Positions 1-8,509 of a DNA stretch of 64,000 nucleotides are shown in pieces. How positions within the stretch are numbered: position 1 is the stretch's first letter; every line of letters starts with the position of its first letter. The DNA lies in contig NZ_QEWR01000002.1 in NCBI RefSeq assembly GCF_003121925.1, forward strand, positions 496,001 to 560,000, read 5' to 3'. Origin of the DNA: Ignatzschineria indica (GTDB taxonomy: Bacteria; Pseudomonadota; Gammaproteobacteria; Cardiobacteriales; Wohlfahrtiimonadaceae). The notes under the pieces were generated by a model. That model had not been told where the DNA came from. It was given only the letters and a program-made list of their open reading frames with translations, and did no database searches. A program made the translations under genes and the position numbers.

Positions 1-100
1 TTTTATCTCTTCTAATTTTTCAAGCACTTAAGGTATTGATCTGCTTGTTAAAAAATATCAAAATCCCCATCAACCCCTTTATTTCCCTACTCTGCATATT

Positions 101-1372
101 TTAATGCCCTTTATTTTTGATAAAGTAGGGGATTTTCTTAATAAAATCTTGCTGCTTTCTCTGTTGATCCTCAAACATTTTCTCAAGTTGCTTGAGCTCT
201 TTTTCAATATTTAAAGTTTCTATCTCTAACTCCTCACTAAAGTATTGATTACTATCTAAGTTATATTCCTGTTTAACAATCTCTAGTAGTTCGACATCCT
301 TCACAAAATCATATTGCCCAACTTTTTTACGCTCTATTAGAGAGACAATCTCCTCAACCGCTTCCTCTGTAAAGTAGGTTTTACCGAGCTTACCTTTTCT
401 CCCAAACTCCCGAGTATCAATCAAACGAATGGTTGCACTCTCTTTAGATTTATTTAAGATTAAAATGTTAGTATTAATTCCTGTGTAATTTAGTAACCCT
501 TGAGGGAGATAGATAATCGTTTCAATCCAATTTCGATCTATCAATGCCTGTCGTAAAGCTTGATCATAACCTCCACGGAAAAACCAACCCGGAGGCAGTT
601 GTAAAATAACTCGTCCTTCCTCTTTAACGTGATAGAGACTCTCCTGAATCCATAAACTATCACCTCGACTAGAGGGTACTTTTCCAGTAATTAATAAGTA
701 AGGTTTTTCATCATAATTTATTCCTGGTTTTAACCTCATTGATAACGGAGGTTGTGATACAACGATATCTGCCTGATAAGAACTCTCTTCAGTAAGAAGA
801 GCATCTTCAATCTGAATATCGCCTTCTCTTCCTAACATTGTAAAGAGCAGTCTGCTTAAGTATGCGATATGTGCCATGATCTCTTTACCGATGAAACTCT
901 CTGGATTTAAGAGATAGAGCAACCTTCCTAGCCCCATAGCGCCATCATAAACTAGACCCTCACCATACAATTTTGCAATCTCACTCATAAGTTGCGATGA
1001 AGATCCTGGATCAACTGATTCAAATTGCTCTTTAATATCTGCTGCAAAGATCCATTCTGCAACCACGACAGAAAACTGCTCCTTAGATTTCCCGAAATCC
1101 TCATAGAGCTTTAAGTAGAAAGAGAATATTTCTCCTAATTTCAATCGCCGATAATTCTCTTTATCGAAATATTTCTCTAACTCATGCTGCATAAATGCTT
1201 CAAAAAAGTGACTCTGTAGAGCTTTTTCACCTCTTTGAGTTGCACTAATTGTAGCTTCTGGATTACTCCAAAATAGATAGGCTGTAACTACCATCACCTC
1301 AATAATAGAGTCTTGCTCAACATGACTGCGCAAACTATCAGTTACACTATAAAACTTCGATCTATATTTCAT
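101..1372 (-). CDS. HsdM-like N6-adenine methylase with degenerate catalytic motifs
   Basis: This 423-residue protein has the N6-methylase fold of type I restriction HsdM subunits. The SAM-binding motif I region lies at residues 142-150 (YDGAMGLGR), where an active enzyme usually has DPxxGxG. Motif IV lies at 206-210 (SQPPL) instead of NPPF/Y. The later block 278-307 (LIDRNWIETIIYLPQG...TNILILNK) is typical of HsdM. It is shorter than usual HsdM (about 500 residues or more). The start ATG comes two bases after the stop of the specificity-like gene upstream, so the two are translationally coupled. No HsdR gene is visible. The altered motifs suggest weak or no methylation activity (inference); family membership is fairly sure, function is not. 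Confidence 0.7.
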   Translation of the reverse strand: MKYRSKFYSVTDSLRSHVEQDSIIEVMVVTAYLFWSNPEATISATQRGEKALQSHFFEAFMQHELEKYFDKENYRRLKLGEIFSFYLKLYEDFGKSKEQFSVVVAEWIFAADIKEQFESVDPGSSSQLMSEIAKLYGEGLVYDGAMGLGRLLYLLNPESFIGKEIMAHIAYLSRLLFTMLGREGDIQIEDALLTEESSYQADIVVSQPPLSMRLKPGINYDEKPYLLITGKVPSSRGDSLWIQESLYHVKEEGRVILQLPPGWFFRGGYDQALRQALIDRNWIETIIYLPQGLLNYTGINTNILILNKSKESATIRLIDTREFGRKGKLGKTYFTEEAVEEIVSLIERKKVGQYDFVKDVELLEIVKQEYNLDSNQYFSEELEIETLNIEKELKQLEKMFEDQQRKQQDFIKKIPYFIKNKGH

Positions 1373-1374
1373 TA

Positions 1375-2043
1375 TTACTCCTCCACTAAGTTACTAATAA
1401 CGGCATTAAAGACTCGCTGTTGCTGGGTATATAACGCCAAGATAGATTCCAATGCCGCTATATTTTTATAGAAAAGAGTGTTTAATGCGGATTGCTTCTC
1501 TTGAGATAGATAAGGAATATTAAAATCCTTCAATTTACCTACTGGAATATTTCTTAAAGATGCACCTACAGCAATGTGATTCAACTGTTGTTGCCCTATA
1601 AAGCTATTGAGATAAGCAACAATTACTTCTGCAGATTGCTCTGGATTTACCTTGATCACTAAAAAATTAGGCGATGGAAGTAGATCAAAGCGTAGATCCT
1701 CTTCTCTTACTATAGCTGCTCTAAAGTGGGCGCCTCGAGATATAAAGACAATATCTCCGGCCTCTAGCTTCTTCTCTAAAAATGTCTTCTCTTCTACAAA
1801 TACCTTCTTTATATTTTTTTCATCTCCTCCTTCTTCTAAAAACAAAATCCCTAATTCTGAAACATTATTGCCGGTTAACAGCACAACCTCTTTATCATAA
1901 AGATCGACTTTTAAATCTTCAGATCGAATAACACCAGCTGATGCGACTAATGCAATCTCTTTTAACGCTCTCTTCTCTACCACAATAAACCTCCTTTTAA
2001 TCTCAATAACTTTTAGCTTCTTGGGGGCACTTACTTTTCTCAT
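1375..2043 (-). CDS. Half-size type I restriction specificity (HsdS-like) protein
   Basis: A protein of about 222 residues with one target-recognition-like domain: a DIVFISRGAHFRAAIV strand, then a segment ending in GASLRNIPVGKLKDFNIP, followed by a helical tail (KQSALNTLFYKNIAALESILALY). This is the layout of one half of an HsdS subunit; normal HsdS has two such halves (about 400 residues). A reading frame continues to a TTG at 2091, but the ATG at 2043 has GGAGG just upstream and the conserved part begins there. It is the first gene of a two-gene operon with the HsdM-like gene. It may bind DNA as a dimer, as some half-S subunits do (inference). Confidence 0.65.
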   Translation of the reverse strand: MRKVSAPKKLKVIEIKRRFIVVEKRALKEIALVASAGVIRSEDLKVDLYDKEVVLLTGNNVSELGILFLEEGGDEKNIKKVFVEEKTFLEKKLEAGDIVFISRGAHFRAAIVREEDLRFDLLPSPNFLVIKVNPEQSAEVIVAYLNSFIGQQQLNHIAVGASLRNIPVGKLKDFNIPYLSQEKQSALNTLFYKNIAALESILALYTQQQRVFNAVISNLVEE

Positions 2044-2243
2044 CAGCCCTCCGATGATGCTTATATTACATATTTCATAATTTAAAGTCAAATCGTTTTT
2101 TCATTACGATTTAAGTATTAGTGGAAAACAATGTCGATTATCGAGTTATTTTAACGATAGAATCGACACAAAACAGCTTCCAAAGAAAGTTAACTTATTG
2201 TTAATTCAATAGGGTATTGACTCACGCCTACTTATTTTCGAAA

Positions 2244-2274
2244 TAAAAAAAGATCTCACCAATAGATGAGATCT
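2244..2274 (-). terminator. Rho-independent terminator of the EamA gene
   Basis: An AGATCTCA/TGAGATCT hairpin with a short loop is followed on the - strand by a T-run, 48 bases past the stop of the EamA-family gene. Confidence 0.7.
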
Positions 2275-2321
2275 CTTCTAAAAAATTTTTTAGACTCTTT
2301 CTACATTGATATATATACCCC

Positions 2322-3191
2322 CTACTGCGAAAATCTCTGTGCGATCATGACACCTGTTAGAGAGACGGCGCCACCGATATAGTGATAGCTCTCTAGAGAT
2401 TCATGCAGTACAACAATGGAGATCAGTGCTGTTAATAGCGGTGAAAGATTCATAAAGAGTGCTGTCTTATTAGGGCCAAGAAAAGCGACTCCTTTAATCC
2501 ATAAAAAGGGAGCGATAATAGAGGCGGGAATGCCGGCAAAGAGAATCAAACCGATATTATCAGATGTGATTGCCCGATCAGCCGCTAGCCAGAAGAGTGG
2601 GAGAAGAAGAATCATCCCAAAGATGATCTGCCAATAGAGAGATTGCCAAACAGAGAGGCGAATCTGCCACTTTTTCGTCAAGACACCATAGAGCGCATAG
2701 GCAGAAGCGGCAACTAACATCATCAACTCCCCTTGCCCTACGCCTACTTCAAAGAGAATTCCCGGCATACCACCACTAATCAGCCAGATAATCCCGAAAA
2801 AGGAGAGCGCACTACCGATAATTAAACCCAATGTGATCGGTGTTTTAAGGATAAATAGGCTCAAAATAATAGTTAAGAGCGGAATGAGAGAGATAAAGAT
2901 ACCGATCATCGTCGCGCTAATGGTATAGGCGGCATAGTAAGCAAGACATTGATAGAGTGCCATTCCTAAAAGCCCTAAAAATGCCAACTTAGCAAGATAA
3001 GGGCGAATTGTATCCCACTCTTTAATGCTCTTTTTAAGGCAGAAAGGGGTTAAGATTAAAAAGGCAAAGAACCATCGGTAAAATGAGATAGTCTCTGGCT
3101 CGACAACTCCCGTCGATAATTTGTTGACAACAGCATTCATCGCCCAAATTAAGACGGCTAAAAGGGGATAGAACATCGCTGCAAATTGCAT
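2322..3191 (-). CDS. EamA-family (DMT) inner-membrane exporter
   Basis: A protein of 289 residues from the chosen start, with about ten hydrophobic segments in two EamA halves: FYPLLAVLIWAMNAVVNKL at the N-terminus and GELMMLVAASAYALYGVLTKKW opening the second half. DMT permeases of this kind export amino acids or metabolites; the substrate cannot be read from sequence. The open frame extends to 3338, but the ATG at 3191 has AGGAG eight bases upstream and starts directly at the first membrane segment, while the extension looks non-coding. It is divergent from an AraC-type regulator gene 190 bases away, a common regulator-exporter pairing. Confidence 0.85.
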   Translation of the reverse strand: MQFAAMFYPLLAVLIWAMNAVVNKLSTGVVEPETISFYRWFFAFLILTPFCLKKSIKEWDTIRPYLAKLAFLGLLGMALYQCLAYYAAYTISATMIGIFISLIPLLTIILSLFILKTPITLGLIIGSALSFFGIIWLISGGMPGILFEVGVGQGELMMLVAASAYALYGVLTKKWQIRLSVWQSLYWQIIFGMILLLPLFWLAADRAITSDNIGLILFAGIPASIIAPFLWIKGVAFLGPNKTALFMNLSPLLTALISIVVLHESLESYHYIGGAVSLTGVMIAQRFSQ

Positions 3192-3382
3192 AGTGATAAC
3201 TCCTAGATTGAGTAGATATTGTGAGTAGATATTAATTGAGTAGCTTATAAGTGAATAAGTTGTAAGAAAATCACTTGAGGGATAGTATAGTCTTGTCTGA
3301 TATGAGGGATATAATGGAAATCGGACAATCCTCCTCACTATTCAGACAATCTCCCCCAACTTCTCTCTAATAGGAGCTTTTA

Positions 3383-4171
3383 ATGGTACAGCAACTTCCT
3401 CTGCAATCATTTCAACATCACCCTAAGCGCCTTATTATGCTAGCGGATGAACATATCAATGAAGCGACAGAATATTTAAGCCATTCCCACTCTTGGGGAC
3501 AGATGATTTTAGTTAATGATGGTGTGATCACCTTAGAGATTGCTCAAGAACGCTTTATTGCCCCGCCGGGATTTGCTATCTGGATTCCACCACTCTGCTC
3601 TCATAGCTGTTATAGTCGCGCTGAAGCACGCTTTCGCTCAGTCAATATCTGTGAAGCAGAGGCGAAAAAGCTTCCACAAACCCCATCGCTCCTACAGCTG
3701 AGCGCTATCGCATCGAGTATCATTGATGAGCTCTTTGCAAAAGAGATCTATCTGCCTGAAAGTGATCGTGATTATCGCCGAAGCCTTGTCTTTATCGATG
3801 AGCTTGAAGAGGCAATGGTCGGCCATACTTATCTCCCCTTCTCTCATCATCGCTATTTAATGCCCATTTTAAGTGCCTTAGAAGCCAATCCGGCACTGCG
3901 ATTAACGCTTAAAGAGTGGGCGGAGCGAGTCTATACAACCGAGCGAACGCTCGCACGCTACTTTCAAAAAGAATTAGGGATGAGCTTTAGTGAATGGTCT
4001 GCGCGTCTTCGTTTTATCCATGGTTCAGCACTTTTAGAGAAAGGTTATAGCGTTGAGGAGAGTGCATTTAGGCTCGGATATCGCTCTACCTCTAGCTTTA
4101 TTACCCTCTTTCTTAAAATGACCGGTATGACACCTGATCGTTACCGGCAGATCCATCTTCGCTCAGCATAA
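3383..4171 (+). CDS. AraC-family transcriptional regulator
   Basis: A 262-residue regulator. Residues about 15-90 form a cupin-like effector domain (HSHSWGQMILVNDGVITLEI...PPGFAIWIPPLCSHS). Residues about 160-258 carry the two AraC helix-turn-helix motifs, the second ending in the signature FRLGYRSTSSFITLFLKMTGMTPDRYR. The cupin-plus-AraC layout matches regulators of neighbouring efflux or metabolism genes, such as E. coli NimR. It is transcribed away from the EamA exporter and probably controls it (inference). Ligand unknown. Confidence 0.88.
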   Translation: MVQQLPLQSFQHHPKRLIMLADEHINEATEYLSHSHSWGQMILVNDGVITLEIAQERFIAPPGFAIWIPPLCSHSCYSRAEARFRSVNICEAEAKKLPQTPSLLQLSAIASSIIDELFAKEIYLPESDRDYRRSLVFIDELEEAMVGHTYLPFSHHRYLMPILSALEANPALRLTLKEWAERVYTTERTLARYFQKELGMSFSEWSARLRFIHGSALLEKGYSVEESAFRLGYRSTSSFITLFLKMTGMTPDRYRQIHLRSA

Positions 4172-4201
4172 AAAAAGAGTGACCTCTCGATCACTCTCTT
4201 A
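4171..4201. terminator. Bidirectional terminator between araC-type gene and nhaC-type gene
   Basis: An AAGAGTGA...TCACTCTCTT hairpin sits between two convergent genes. The - strand side ends in a run of seven T, so it clearly serves the antiporter gene and probably also the regulator gene. Confidence 0.7.
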
Positions 4202-4258
4202 TCGCGCGATACTATAAGCGATATTATAAATTTTAACTTCTCATCAAAAGTCTCTATT

Positions 4259-5716
4259 TTAGATTCGCTTCGGCATTCTAAAACGTCTCACTTTCTTCGG
4301 CGCTTCACCATCTTCATAATATTCAATGGTATAACCCGTTAAGGCATAAGCGATTGCAATCACCGGACTTAAGAGACAAAGAAAGGTATAAGGAAGATAA
4401 TCGAATGTCGCAACGCCCAGTGTGGTCGCCATAAAAGCACCACAAGTATTCCAAGGAATAAGCGGTGAGGTCATCGTTCCGGAATCTTCCAATGTACGAG
4501 AGAGAACTTTTCCCTTAATCCCACGCTTACGATACTCCTCTGCATACATTCTACCCGGCACAATGATCGACATATATTGATCACATCCGACAATATTGCC
4601 CGTAATACAGGTTGTTACTGTGGCAATAATCAGACTCTTTGTTGTCTTTGCTAAACGAACAATAGAGGCAACGATAGTCTGGAAGATGCCGGTAAACTCT
4701 AAAATCCCCCCAAAACACATTGCGATAATCACAAGCGATACTGTCGAGAAGACCGAGACAATCCCGCCATTATTAAGAAGTTCATTGAGCGTCTCATTAT
4801 CTGTGGTGATACTGTAACCATCATAGAGCGCATTCATCACCATGCTAGGATCAGCATTCTGCACAAAGAGCGCGCAGAGCACGCCCAAAATAGAGCCGAT
4901 CATCAGCCCTGGAAATGCCGGTATACGGAAGATCATCACAATAATGATCGATGCCGGCACAAGTAGAAGCCAAGGGGAAATCACAAAGAGCTCTTTAAGA
5001 TCTTCTCGTAGAGTGAAGTTTGTCGCTGCTGTATCAGTTAAATCTGCGGTTGCACTAAAGCCTAAAATCGTAAAAAGGATCAGAGAGATAATCAATGCCG
5101 GAATGGTGGTATAGAGCATATAGCGGATATGTTCAAAGAGATCGACCCCTACGATTCCTGGCGCTAAGTTGGTCGACTCAGAAAGCGGGGAGATCTTATC
5201 GCCAAAGTAAGCGCCGGAAATTACTGCTCCTGCAACCATCTCTGGAGGAATTCCTAAACCAAAGCCGATCCCCATAATCGCAATCCCTATTGTTCCAGCG
5301 GCAGTCCAAGCATTTCCCGATGCGATTGAGATAATGCAGCAGATGGCACATGCAGCAACTAGAAAATAGGCAGGATTAAGAAGATTGAGTCCATAATAGA
5401 TCAAGGTCGGAACAATGCCGCCGGCAATCCAAGAGGCGATAATGGTACCGATCACAATCAGAATTACAATCGCTTGTAGCGCAAGACGAACGGCATCTAA
5501 CATTCCCGTTTCGATCGCTTTCCACTTAAAACCTAAGCGCATTGCGACAATAATCGCTACACAGACACTCAATAAGAGGGGTATATGGGGGCTAACATCC
5601 CATAGACCGATCCCGATCACAAGGGAGAACATCATAAATATTATGGGAATAAATGCTTCAATAATCGTGGGTTTTCTTGTTGAAATCGCTTCAACTGGCG
5701 ATACTTCAATAGTCAT
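4259..5716 (-). CDS. NhaC-family Na+/H+ antiporter
   Basis: An integral membrane protein of 485 residues with 11-12 hydrophobic segments and NhaC-family signatures (ISGAYFGDKISPLSESTNLAPGIVGVDLFEHI, then GNIVGCDQYMSIIVPGRMYAEEYRKRGIKGKVLSRTLEDSGTMTSPLIPWNTCGAFM). It exchanges Na+ for H+ across the inner membrane; some relatives exchange malate/lactate or arginine/ornithine, so the exact substrate is open. The chosen ATG at 5716 has TTGAGGAAA upstream; the longer frame begins with TTG. It stands alone and ends at the bidirectional hairpin with the araC-type gene. Confidence 0.85.
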   Translation of the reverse strand: MTIEVSPVEAISTRKPTIIEAFIPIIFMMFSLVIGIGLWDVSPHIPLLLSVCVAIIVAMRLGFKWKAIETGMLDAVRLALQAIVILIVIGTIIASWIAGGIVPTLIYYGLNLLNPAYFLVAACAICCIISIASGNAWTAAGTIGIAIMGIGFGLGIPPEMVAGAVISGAYFGDKISPLSESTNLAPGIVGVDLFEHIRYMLYTTIPALIISLILFTILGFSATADLTDTAATNFTLREDLKELFVISPWLLLVPASIIIVMIFRIPAFPGLMIGSILGVLCALFVQNADPSMVMNALYDGYSITTDNETLNELLNNGGIVSVFSTVSLVIIAMCFGGILEFTGIFQTIVASIVRLAKTTKSLIIATVTTCITGNIVGCDQYMSIIVPGRMYAEEYRKRGIKGKVLSRTLEDSGTMTSPLIPWNTCGAFMATTLGVATFDYLPYTFLCLLSPVIAIAYALTGYTIEYYEDGEAPKKVRRFRMPKRI

Positions 5717-6302
5717 TTTTATTATTTCCTCAATAAGGTGCAAGAGGAGAAAATCTATCCATCATTCTTAATAGTCGCTGATTGAGACATCAGTATTCAA
5801 ATATCAATAAAAGAGTGATTATAAAATCTGAAGGATAGGGCCCAAAGTATTGACGCTGTTGCAACGGTACTCAAATAAAAGGCCTACTTACGCAAATGAA
5901 ATAAACGGACTAAAAAAAGATGGGCTGTGCAGTAAGTGAAGTGATAAACGAATCAAAAAATCATATTATGTTGCAGTCAATGGCGAGAAGTCTATCACAT
6001 ATTATCCCCAAAGATCTATTTTTATCCCGCGATTTTCCCGATTAATCATTACAGTAATAGTAGATCGTGATAATATTAGAGACTTTCAGTAATAAATTTG
6101 GAGCATCAATCGATTTGATAGGCTTGATAGATTTGATAAATTCGGTAGATTCTTATCAGCGCTTATCAGCACTTATCAATTCATATTAGCCGATTGGCTG
6201 ATCGATGCTGATCGAGACACATGATCAATATATGTGATCATATAGTAATGAGCAATATCAACTAACAGGTCAAACTTATGTTGTAGACCGATGAGGAAGA
6301 AG
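5717..6302. other. Non-coding gap before the permease gene; GATC cluster
   Basis: No gene is seen. The right part carries degenerate 10-mers of the type TTGATAGATT (about 6114-6150) and four GATC sites at 6200, 6210, 6223 and 6236. It must contain the divergent promoters of nhaC and the permease gene, but no clear -35/-10 pair was identified. Confidence 0.5.
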
Positions 6303-7547
6303 ATGAAAGTAGATAAATCGCCTTCAGTTGTGGGTGGCGCAATGATCGCTGCAGGAACCATGATTGGAGCCGGAATGTTAAGCTTACCGATCGCATCTGC
6401 TGGGATGTGGTTTGGTTGGACAGTCATGATAATGCTCTTGACTGTTTTTTTTATGTATATTACTGCGGAGCAGATCTTAGAGGTCAATTTAGGTTATCGA
6501 CCGGGGGCTAGCTTTGATACTTTAGTTAAAGATAATTTAGGCGGTCTTTGGCGCTTTGTAAATGGTTTCTCTGTCGCCTTTGTTCTCTATATTCTTCTCT
6601 ATGCTTATGTCGTCGGTTCTGGTTCTGTGATCAGTAATACCATCGGTCACAATTTCGATATTGCGATTCCACGCTATCAATCCTCACTGATTTTCGCCCT
6701 GCTCTTCACCGGCATCGTTTGGTGGAGCACAAAAGCGGTTGATCGTATCTCAACCATCTTAATGATCGGTATGTTTTTGACCCTTTTCGCCGCAGTGACT
6801 GGTCTTTTAGGCAAGATCGAGATTCCCTATCTCTTTGAGCCAAGTGGTGAATCTCGTTATGCCATCTATGCTTTTGCCAGCCTGCCCTTCTTCTTAACCT
6901 CCTTCTGCTTCCATGCCAGCGTTCCTAGCTTTGTAAAATATTATGGAATTGAGGGGAAAAAGATCAAAAAAGCGATTGCGTGGGGAATGTCCATCACCTT
7001 TATCTTCTATCTTGCTTGGATGGTCGCTATTATGGGAAGTATTGAGCGTGAAAGCTTCCTCTCTGTGGGAAGTGACCAAGTTGCATGGCTACTCGATGAG
7101 GTTAATGCTTCACCTTTTGCCGGCTTAGCGCTCCGTTTCTTTGCGTTCTTTGCAGTTGTGACCTCATTTTTAGGCGCAGGATTGGGTCTTTTCGACTATA
7201 TTGCTGACCTCTTTAAGATTAATGATGGTCATAAAGGTCGCTTTTTAACAGCATTGATCACCTTCTTACCTCCTACAATTTTAGGAATGCTCTTTCCAAA
7301 TGGATTTGTATTAGCGATCGGGTTTGCAGGTCTCTTTGCTGCGATCTGGTCTGTTATTGTACCGGCCGCAATGGTGATCAATTATCGGAAAAAAGCAGAA
7401 AAGAGTGGGCAAAAACCGGCTGTCTCATTTCGTGCTTTTGGTGGTAAAGTGATGCCCTACATCATCATTCTCTACGGTTTAGTGGCAATTGTCTCCCATC
7501 TATTGGTGGAAGTCTTCAATGTCTCTGCACTTAACTTTTTCAAATAA
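6303..7547 (+). CDS. Aromatic amino acid permease (Mtr/TnaB/TyrP, HAAAP family)
   Basis: A protein of 414 residues with 11 predicted membrane segments. The N-terminal GGAMIAAGTMIGAGMLSLPIASAGMWF block is the hallmark of the hydroxy/aromatic amino acid permease family, which imports tryptophan or tyrosine with protons. Which amino acid is carried cannot be decided. The ATG at 6303 is chosen because GAGGAAGAAG lies directly upstream; an in-frame ATG at 6291 has no ribosome site. The gene stands alone, followed by a hairpin, a diverged copy of the dispersed repeat and a terminator. Confidence 0.85.
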   Translation: MKVDKSPSVVGGAMIAAGTMIGAGMLSLPIASAGMWFGWTVMIMLLTVFFMYITAEQILEVNLGYRPGASFDTLVKDNLGGLWRFVNGFSVAFVLYILLYAYVVGSGSVISNTIGHNFDIAIPRYQSSLIFALLFTGIVWWSTKAVDRISTILMIGMFLTLFAAVTGLLGKIEIPYLFEPSGESRYAIYAFASLPFFLTSFCFHASVPSFVKYYGIEGKKIKKAIAWGMSITFIFYLAWMVAIMGSIERESFLSVGSDQVAWLLDEVNASPFAGLALRFFAFFAVVTSFLGAGLGLFDYIADLFKINDGHKGRFLTALITFLPPTILGMLFPNGFVLAIGFAGLFAAIWSVIVPAAMVINYRKKAEKSGQKPAVSFRAFGGKVMPYIIILYGLVAIVSHLLVEVFNVSALNFFK

Positions 7548-7569
7548 TACTTTTCAAATAATACAATAA

Positions 7570-7600
7570 CCCAATCGGCGCGCAATGCGCCGATCTTGGG
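7570..7600. other. Strong GC-rich hairpin after the permease gene
   Basis: CCCAA-CGGCGC and GCGCCG-TTGGG form a nested stem around a five-base loop, 22 bases past the permease stop. There is no T-run, so it is more likely an RNA 3'-end or pause structure, or part of the adjoining repeat, than an intrinsic terminator. Confidence 0.5.
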
Positions 7601-7635
7601 ATGAAGTCTTAATCATTTAAATAGTGATTTTTCCC

Positions 7636-7722
7636 GGCATTAAAGATGCCAATCGGCGGACATTCAATGGCAATAAGCAAGAATGAGTCAGCTCCCGCTG
7701 CTTCAATAACTCTCTTAAGAAT
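7636..7722 (+). repeat. Diverged copy E of the dispersed structured repeat
   Basis: The segment GGCATTAAAGATGCCAAT, then CGGCGGACATTCAATGG, then CAGCTCCCGCTGCTTCAA and TCTCTTAAGAATTG lines up in order with the repeat at 39158-39235 (GGCATCAAAGATGCC, CTGCGGGCATACAGTGG, GGCTCCCGCCGCTCAA). It is the most decayed copy. It is co-oriented with the permease gene that precedes it. Confidence 0.65.
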
Positions 7723-7741
7723 TGATTATTACAATAAAAAG

Positions 7742-7786
7742 AAAAAGGATCTAAATAGAGGATTTACTCCATTTTAGATCCTTTTT
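7742..7786. terminator. Bidirectional terminator between permease gene and slyB
   Basis: AAAAAGGATCTAAA pairs with TTTAGATCCTTTTT around a 16-base loop. T/A runs on both sides serve the two convergent genes. Confidence 0.75.
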
Positions 7787-7829
7787 GTTATGCATTTTTT
7801 AATGCGCTTACGCTCGATAATCGATGCTA

Positions 7830-8288
7830 TTAAAGAGGAGAGACGTTGATATTACGACCACTTCCTACCATTCTTACACGCTGACCTGGGCGGAAAAGGC
7901 TCTTATCTTGCTTTTGTACCACCGCAATTGTTTGTCCGCTATCGGTTTTGATATCGAGCTCAACACCTTGAACTTTATCCATCTGTTGCTCAACTTTATT
8001 TCCTGCGATTCCACCTGCAACGGCACCCACAGCGGTTGTAATATTACGACCACGACCGCCACCCATTGCATTACCAAGAACACCTCCTAAGACTGCACCA
8101 GAGACGGTTCCTAATGATGAACCTTCCGCTTGAATCGTTACAGGACGAACTGCAACAACTGTACCATAGGAGACTGATTGAACTGTTTTCGCCTGGTTTC
8201 CTGTATAGACATCACCCGAATATAGACTTGAGTTTGTACAACCAGCAAGCGTCAATACTGCAAGTCCAATCATTGTTAATTTCTTCAT
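7830..8288 (-). CDS. slyB: SlyB-like glycine-zipper outer-membrane lipoprotein
   Basis: A 152-residue lipoprotein. The signal peptide ends in the lipobox LTLAGC at about residue 17, followed by SSLYSGDVYTGNQAKTVQSVSYGTVVAVRPV, closely matching E. coli SlyB. The middle is a glycine-zipper pair (GTVSGAVLGGVLGNAMGGG...TTAVGAVAGGIAGN, about 59-97), and the C-terminus is a beta-rich VQGVELDIKTDSGQTIAVVQKQ domain ending in FRPGQRVRM. Length equals E. coli SlyB (155). In enterics SlyB is a PhoP-controlled outer-membrane protein that stabilises OMPs under stress. Transcribed alone. Confidence 0.88.
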   Translation of the reverse strand: MKKLTMIGLAVLTLAGCTNSSLYSGDVYTGNQAKTVQSVSYGTVVAVRPVTIQAEGSSLGTVSGAVLGGVLGNAMGGGRGRNITTAVGAVAGGIAGNKVEQQMDKVQGVELDIKTDSGQTIAVVQKQDKSLFRPGQRVRMVGSGRNINVSPL

Positions 8289-8509
8289 TTTAAGCCTCTT
8301 ATATAATAAAAGTGATAATAGCAGAAGGTTAAATTCCCTATCGATCTCTCTTGCAACTTCTTAAAACTTATTCTCTATCAGCCACTCTTAAGCAACTTTT
8401 CAGGGAATCTCCGAGATGATCGTTCTCTCCATTATCCGATATAGATCCTATAAACCCCATTATTATAATAGATAACCCCATATCTACAAACAGATAATCT
8501 CATCTCAAG

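Noticed and set aside
5415-5771. 118-codon + strand frame opposite the nhaC-type gene
   Set aside because: It is antisense to a conserved membrane protein; its hydrophobic composition is the reverse image of membrane-segment codons.
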